Position numbers and translations under genes: made by a program. From contig NC_026504.1 of the NCBI RefSeq assembly GCF_000182925.2, positions 3,596,001 to 3,660,000 on the forward strand: 64,000 nt of DNA. Reading direction: 5' to 3'. The notes beneath the pieces are model-generated. The model ran no database searches. It was not told the origin of the DNA and saw only the letters and a list, made by a program, of their open reading frames with translations. Positions 57,985-64,000 of the stretch are shown piece by piece; position 1 is the first letter of the stretch, and every line of letters begins with the position of its first letter. The DNA comes from Neurospora crassa OR74A (taxonomy: Eukaryota; Ascomycota; Sordariomycetes; Sordariales; Sordariaceae).

Positions 57985-60712
57985 CTAACACCAAGTAAAA
58001 ACCGGATTCCTGCTCTTCACAGCCTCCAGCCTCTCCACAATCACCTTTCTCTGATTCCCCTCCATCCCCTCCGCCGCCGCATACCCCAAATCTCCCCCGG
58101 CATCATCCAACTCGTCCATATCCCCATCGACATTCACATAGCCACCACCAAACATGCCTTCCCCTGCTCCTTCGAGACTCCACTCCCTTGCATGCGCGTT
58201 GTGAGAGTAGCTAGTGCTGTACATCTGACTAGCAATGGTGTTGCCGACCTTTCGGCTCGCGGGCGTAGCGAAGCTAAAGCGGCGCTCGTGATAGCCTGCT
58301 TGGCCGGTAGCGCCGGGGCCAGCGGAACCGTCGCGTTCGGGGTTGTACATGTTTAGACCATTCGCTGCTGGAGGGCGGAAAGAGACAGGGTAGTGCTTTC
58401 GGGTGGCTGTGGGGTTGTCGGACTCGCTGCGCCGAGCAGGAGGGGAGGCAAGGGGGTGGTCGATTGTTGGCGTGGTCCCATTGGGAGGGGAGATTTGGCC
58501 TTCTGGTAGGGATTGGGGGTAGTCGTCGTATATAGTTGCGGGACTGGCGATCTCGAAGCGGCCGGGGTGAGGAAGGTCCATGTTGTTGCTGGAGCCGAGA
58601 CCGAGGAGATCAGCGACCGCGGGCTTGGACGAGTTGCCCGCGAAGCCAATGTCCATTTCTTCTTCGTCAATCGTGGTCTTGTGCCTGTTGCCGGTCGTGA
58701 AGTAATCAGTTTGTCCTTGGTGTTGTTCACGGTCAGCGGCAACAGTGGCGGCGGCCTGGCGACGCATCTCGGCGCTGGGAGCCCTCATGGGGACGGCTAC
58801 GGGCACGTCGACAAGGTCGTCCCAGACGCAAACCTTGGCGCGGCGAGTCAGTTCTAGGGGACCGTGGTCGGGCGTTTTCAGCGTTTCGACCACGTTCCAG
58901 GCTTGACCCTTCATGACGGCAATCTGCTTGGCAAACATGCGCTCTTGAAAGTCGGGGTCAAGCTGGAAGACTCGTCGAAGGGCAAGTTGTGTTTGACTCC
59001 ACCAGGCGGTGGATGTTAGTAGAGGGAGGAAGTGGTCCCGTGTCTTCTGGGAGAACGGTCGGCCGATGAGATCGACTGGTAGGAACAGCCATCCGAAAGG
59101 GAAGCTAGAGCCATTGTTAGCAACAGTCAGTCAGTGGGCAGATAGATAGAGCAAGCACACCTTCTCCAAGCATCCGGATGTTTCCACGGCCACGACAAAG
59201 AGTTATCGATAGCGCCAATCGTGATCTTCGGGTCCTCAATCGCCGCCCCCGTCGACGTCGAGGCATCCATCGGCTTCTGCGTCCTATAAGGATACGAGGC
59301 CCTCGTCTTAGGAGGCCCCCTTTGACTCAGGTCCACCGGCCTAGGCCCTTGCTCCGCTGCATCATCCTCCTCTTCCCTCTCTTCGGTATTCGTGTTAAGA
59401 TGCACCGGTTCCGACACTATCGACACCTCCTGGGTTTCCCAATCCACCTTGATCATCCAATTGTCCAAGCCTCTGTCCGTGTTCCGCATAATGTAATCCA
59501 AAATGACTAGCTTCTCCAGCTCCTCCCTGAAAGCCTGCTTCAGGGTGGGCGTCCAGACAAAATTGTCTGGTCCCGGTGTGAGGGAGACTGGACTGCTGTT
59601 CTCGTCATCACTGTCGCCCTCGCCCGCCGGCGAGCTGCCGGGGCGACAGCTGTCCACCCAACGCTTCTTTTTCTTCCGTTGCGGATCACTGGTCCGGAAC
59701 CCGGAGAGGTACTGGTCTGGCCACGGGTGTTCCCGAAGGAAAAGGTTGGCGTCTTTGAATCCCTTGAGGAAAACCTGAAAGCTACCTGGCTTGGCAGGTA
59801 ATGATTTCTTGCTCCGGGAGTAGGTATAACGGTCCCAAAATGGGTAGTGGAAGGATTTGGAGGAGAGGTAGACGACGTCGGTATAGGGGACCATGTGCGT
59901 GCGGAGCTGGGCGTCGAGGACGTAGGCGGCGGCTTCGCTGACGTAGGAAAGGTTGGGAATCAAGCTGTAACAGATACATCATGTCAGTAAAAGACCATTG
60001 CCATTCTGCAGACGACAGACAGGAGTACATACCAAGCCCTGCCAAAACAACAAGGAAACAGATTGCGATGAATCCACTTGTTCCACTTGGGATTACCCGC
60101 CGCATATGGTTCCTCGTCCTTGGGTTTAAACACACCCACCACCTTGCCCTCGGTATTTCTTGCAAAGTAACTCCCCGAACTGCCCTGGGAGATCATCCTC
60201 GGATGCACCCCCTGCTCAATCGCCGTCCTGACACTGTCCACAATCGCCTCGAACTCGGCCTTGGTCATGTACCCCGGCTCCGGCCTGGCCAGCATCTCCG
60301 CGGTGACGGGCCTCACGCCCTCGGGCGCTTGGAACACGGTATGATGGATCTCGAGCTGCTCATCCTCCTCCCCGCCCTTCTTCTTGCCGCGCTTGAACTT
60401 GCTGGCGATCTCATCGGCCCAGCGCTCCAGACGCGCGTTGATGGCTTTGAGGTCCACGCCCGAGTTGCTACGTTGTCGTGGTCCCCGGTTGCCCTTCCTT
60501 CCGCCTGGGGGCCGGGACGAGGAGCCGGGCATCTTGGGGCTGGTCATGCCCGAGTGCGGGCGCGGTTGCGTGATGGCTGCATAGCGGGGTGCGGAGGCGG
60601 GCTGGAGCGAGGCTACGCTGTAGTCGAGGGGGTCTGTGTCCGAGTCGTCGCTGAACTGGTCGGCTTGGGCGAGGCGCTCATAGCCCGTCGTGGCGGGCCG
60701 TGTGCGTGGCAT
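57985..60712 (-). CDS. lsb6: Type II phosphatidylinositol 4-kinase (LSB6)
   Basis: Makes phosphatidylinositol 4-phosphate on endosomal, vacuolar and plasma membranes. 867 residues from exons 60712-60033, 59964-59161 and 59104-57985 (- strand). The N-terminal 110 residues are disordered and basic. The kinase starts with SQGSSGSYFARNTEGK (glycine loop) and VGVFKPKDEEPY, with Lys196 the likely ATP-binding lysine. FPCCFGRAC near 219-227, spanning intron 1, resembles the palmitoylated cysteine cluster of the family. The catalytic motif LDYIMRNTDRGLDNWMIK lies near residue 390, and the metal-binding motif is AIDNSLSWPWKHPDAWR, split from FPFGWLFLP by intron 2. An insert of about 35 residues (DSDDENSSP) sits before the catalytic loop. 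The C-terminal 300 residues are a disordered, phosphorylation-prone tail longer than in yeast Lsb6. Confidence 0.92.
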
Positions 60713-62264
60713 TGTGATGGACGGTTTTTCTGGAAATTATGTCTGTGTGTGTATGGTAGCTCGGCTGTTTGCTTGGCGAGCTGCTAGTCACCGGTGTGGT
60801 AGACTTGAGATGGCGCGATGTTGTTATCGGGTGCCAAGCGAGTGTTGCAGGTGTCAAAGAGGCTTTCGTTTTATACCGTAAACATTGTGGCCTCGGAGAT
60901 CGGTGTCGTAATCGTCGATGACTCGGCTCGGTCGAGAGCGAAAGGGGAAGGTCGGGAATGCGGCAAGCTTTCTCGAGATCCGAAGGCGGGGAGGGTGGAA
61001 CAATAGGACGAGTGACAGGTAAGCAGAAGTGGAAGCAGGTGAGATGCTGGTCGAGAATTAATACAATGTAAATGGATTACACAGTGTCGCCCGCTCGGGG
61101 GATGTGTAGTGTAGTAGCCGTAATGATGGTGATGATATATTATCGAACTGGTGTTGTTGGCGTTGTCTCGGAGGGATGATCGCTAAATCCGCCGCGTAGC
61201 TGAGAGGCGTCCTGTAGGTAGGTCTCGAATCTCGTTTGTTGATTGGGGATTGCCCGCTCGATCCGATTGTATCAAACGATGCTTGCCGGTTACGCTTCGC
61301 AATTACTCGACACTGGGCCCTTTGTTTGAGGTCGGGACGGGAGTCGCTGTTTGTTCGTTTCCCGGTATTGCAGTTGGTTTGGCAGGCACCAGGTGGTGAA
61401 GAAAGACAGATCGGAAGTGTCCAAGTGGAGGAATGGGAAGAGGAACGGGCAATGACTTCCACATCATTGGAACCCGAATAGACCTAACGTCGGGACACGC
61501 ACCCAAGTGGAAGCCGGGGGAGGCTACAACCAGTGCGACCAACGCTTAGGGCGGTGGGCGACCAACCTTGCTAGCGGATGGAACCCCCGTGGCAGCGCCC
61601 ATCCAATTCGCTGAAACCCGATGGACGCGTTGCGTTTAGGACCATGCACTAACAATTATCTGCAGATCATCCACGGCGGCGTGAGTCTATTGATCTGGAG
61701 CCCCTGAATTGACATCAACAATCGCATCACCACAACAATCATCAACGTCACGGCATCACTCAACGACGAGGCATGGTTCACATGATGTTCTACCGCTTTT
61801 TCTAATCACATTGAAAATGGATATGTATCATGAGCTTATATTGCAAGTCAAGAAGTCCTACTCCAGCGAGGCAACGAATATTGCGGTGTATTTCACATCA
61901 ATTCACTTTGTAGTAGAACAGGCAATTTTCATTGTGGGCAAACTTTGGCTCAGATTTCACTAACCGCTCAGCCCTATCAATCTGCGATGTAGCCATTATC
62001 ATTGAGCTGGTTTCATAGAGGTAAAGTCCGCTCCCCAATGCCAACTGTCCACTGAGACATGCCTTTGCCATTCCTTCCAATGCCCTTCCAAATGCCCCAA
62101 ATGCCTATGCTAAGTGGCAAGAGGTCTTTTTTTATGAAAACTCAATCCCTAATGTCCTGTCCGAAAGTCATCCATGAATGCATAATGAATTTCCTGGGTA
62201 TCATGCCGGGTGCCGATGCGCCGATGCTGATGCAAATGTCCCATCCCAAGCCAACCCAAACCCC
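60713..62264. other. Intergenic region
   Basis: Promoter side of the PI 4-kinase gene and 3' side of the next - strand gene. No gene supported. Confidence 0.5.
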
Positions 62265-64000
62265 CTAATGGAATCCAAGCTTCCTCTTCTCCTCAAAGCT
62301 CATCTCCTTCCACTTCCTAACCCTCTTCGCCTCCTCATCCAGGCTCCTAACCTCCCCCCTCAACCACTCCACCTCCTTCACCTGGGCCTGCGCCATCGCC
62401 AGGTCCATCGCCTCCTTGATCTCATCATACTGCTCCTTGGCAGTCCTGACATTACCCTCCTCATCTTCATCATCCTCGGGGTAAATACCCCGGGCCATGT
62501 TCTCCCTCTCCTCTCTAATCGCCTGGCGCCTGGCGGCTGGACAGAGCTTACAAGCCTTCTCGGGAGCCGTGGCCTTTGCCGAGGTATCGCAAAGCCACCA
62601 CCCGCCATGCTCGCGCTTCCACGAGGTAGGCCACTCGGGATGCGGGTCATGAAACTCGTCGACGATATTGGAGAGCGGCTTCTTCTTGGTAGGAGCTCCC
62701 TCCTCCTCCTCCTTCTTCTTCTCCTCCTTGGCCTTTTGGTGGAGCTCAGCAAACTTGACCATCAACTCGTAGAATCTGTCGTGCGGCTTGGAGGAACGGA
62801 GCGGGACGATTTGTTGGGCGTCGAAGATTGGGAACCACGCGGGGACCTTCCGGGAGTTGTCGTGAGGGGCGGCGCACATGGGGTCGAGCATCTGGCCGGC
62901 GGCGAAGAGGGTTTGCGGTTCGGTGAGTTCGAGATCCGCGAGGAGGGTGTCATCTTCGTTGTTGTTGTTGTTGTCGTCGTCCTCGCGGTCAAAGTCGGCG
63001 GCGGCGGTTGCTCTGCCTTTGCCTTTTCCCTTGGCTTTGTCTTTCTTGGCACTGGTGGCGCGGGCTTTGGCTTGCTTGTGTTGGCGCTTGGCCTCTTCCT
63101 CCACGTACTTCTGGCTCTGAAGTTTGATAAAACTCATGAGGCGCCTCTGCTCTTCTTGGTTTGCCTTGTCGTCGGCTTGGCGCTTGGCGTCGGCGCGATG
63201 GAGATCCGAGACGTGGATGCTGTCCAGATAGAGGGCCTTACCGACGATTAGTTCGTACTCGTGAAACTGCTTCGCGATCTCGAACAGTAGCTCTTGGCAC
63301 TTGTTGTTGTTCTCCTCCTGTTGCATTTTGAGTTCATTCTCGCGAGCCTGAGCGAGGAATCTCTGGGTGCCGACTAGGACGTTGAGGCCGCGTACGCGCT
63401 TGAGCTTGTGTCTAAGGCTCGAGAGTTCCTCGTAGATTTTACCATTCGCCAAGTGAATCTCTTTGACCCTTGCTTGAAGAGCATCCACCTGAGCCTGGAT
63501 GTCCTTGATGGACTTGACGTAATGCGTAGTGTCCTCGTGCAGAAAGTCGAGCCAACCGTCGAGCTCGTGGGTGAAGCCGAAAAGCTTGCCTTTGTCGAGT
63601 TTGGAGACGTCGTCACAAGGCTGTTCAACACAATGGCCGACAAAGTCGTCGTATCGCATAAGCTTGCCGTCGTTGACCCAAGGATCCCTGATCGTCTCGA
63701 CGTGCTCCCAGGGGAAGGCTTCTGCTGCCGCTTGGTTTAGAGACTTTGCTGGGTATCTGATGGCGTTGAACATAAAGAACGGAAAGTCAGTCGATTCCTT
63801 CATGACTCTGTGCCAGGGGTGCAAGAAGTATTCCGGTCCTTCAACTATCTCGCCGACGGGGAGACCAAGGTAGGCCTCGGGCGATCGGAATCTGGGGTCA
63901 TTCTTGCGATCAACTACCGCGGTGGAGGACTCGCCCTCTTCCTCCGTCGTGTTGTTACCAGGTAGAATGGCCGCTTGTGCCAAAATGGTCGCCCCTGACA
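62265..64000 (-). CDS. Unknown coiled-coil protein, 5' end outside the window
   Basis: The frame is open from the stop at 62265 to the right edge of the window (over 570 codons) with no in-frame ATG suitable as a start, so the N-terminus lies beyond 64000. I do not recognise the family. The visible N-terminal part is globular (SPEAYLGLPVGEIVEGPEYF, WHRVMKESTDFPFFMFNAIR, DPWVNDGKLMRYDDFVGH). Long helical coiled-coil stretches follow (IKDIQAQVDALQARVKEIHL and ENELKMQQEENNNKCQELLF), then a basic KKDKAKGKGKGR and an acidic Asn-rich linker. A small Cys-containing segment, GGWWLCDTSAKA..CKLCPAARRQ, could bind metal. It ends in another charged helix. No membrane segment is seen. Confidence 0.75.
   Translation of the reverse strand, partial: SGATILAQAAILPGNNTTEEEGESSTAVVDRKNDPRFRSPEAYLGLPVGEIVEGPEYFLHPWHRVMKESTDFPFFMFNAIRYPAKSLNQAAAEAFPWEHVETIRDPWVNDGKLMRYDDFVGHCVEQPCDDVSKLDKGKLFGFTHELDGWLDFLHEDTTHYVKSIKDIQAQVDALQARVKEIHLANGKIYEELSSLRHKLKRVRGLNVLVGTQRFLAQARENELKMQQEENNNKCQELLFEIAKQFHEYELIVGKALYLDSIHVSDLHRADAKRQADDKANQEEQRRLMSFIKLQSQKYVEEEAKRQHKQAKARATSAKKDKAKGKGKGRATAAADFDREDDDNNNNNEDDTLLADLELTEPQTLFAAGQMLDPMCAAPHDNSRKVPAWFPIFDAQQIVPLRSSKPHDRFYELMVKFAELHQKAKEEKKKEEEEGAPTKKKPLSNIVDEFHDPHPEWPTSWKREHGGWWLCDTSAKATAPEKACKLCPAARRQAIREERENMARGIYPEDDEDEEGNVRTAKEQYDEIKEAMDLAMAQAQVKEVEWLRGEVRSLDEEAKRVRKWKEMSFEEKRKLGFH

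Noticed and set aside
62178-63251. 357-codon open frame on the + strand, Leu/Val-rich
   Set aside because: Antisense shadow of the well-supported - strand gene; the hydrophobic runs mirror Lys/Glu codons.

Overview
The window looks like nuclear DNA of a filamentous ascomycete, most likely Neurospora, Sordaria or a close relative. Introns are short (about 55-170 nt), with GT(A/G)(A/C/T)G donors, CTAAC-type branch points and CAG/TAG acceptors. Coding third positions are C-rich, intergenic regions are long, and the proteins read as Sordariomycete versions. I saw no rDNA, intact tRNA, CRISPR array, transposon or virus-derived element, and no long AT-rich RIP-like block.

Layout. 1-7.7 kb: no gene seen. 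7.9-8.7 kb: FKBP-type prolyl isomerase in six small exons (+). 10.0-13.3 kb: ubiquitin-activating enzyme E1 (+). 14.5-16.3 kb: 561-residue protein of unknown function (-), preceded by a nested tandem duplication of its own promoter-like region. 17.9-19.2 kb: glutathionyl-hydroquinone reductase (+). 20-31.4 kb: a local family of 2EXR/F-box-like genes, all on the - strand, with three probable genes and at least three relics. 32.3-35.8 kb: Cid1-type terminal nucleotidyltransferase (-). 37.2-39.6 kb: TFIIF large subunit (+). 40.5-41.6 kb: splicing factor Cwc26/Bud13 (-). 45.1-45.9 kb: 234-residue unknown (+). 46.8-48.7 kb: Zn2Cys6 regulator with polyQ and polyG tracts (-). 50.1-52.7 kb: AROM-like protein of the quinate-repressor type (+). 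54.3-56.9 kb: two more members of the same 2EXR-like family in tandem (+). 58.0-60.7 kb: type II phosphatidylinositol 4-kinase (-). 62.3-64.0 kb: an unknown protein cut by the window edge (-).

The housekeeping genes (E1, TFIIF, Cwc26, PI4K, FKBP) do not form one pathway. The distinctive content is the accessory family. Every probable member ends in a separate exon of 27-28 codons with the signature (E/K/Q)(Q/E/N)H(L/I/F)G, joined by an intron to a body containing LPxE(L/V/I)(R/K)xxIYR and a QL..LGAI..R.E...E(Y/F)F..TQ block. The largest member also carries an N-terminal five-residue repeat in which four repeat units appear to have become an intron. That gene, the duplicated promoter region at 16.4-17.1 kb, the Cid1-type enzyme with a nearly 400-residue insertion in its catalytic domain, and the catalytically dead AROM-like protein are the best leads. 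Exon models were built by eye from splice signals, reading frame and comparison between paralogues.
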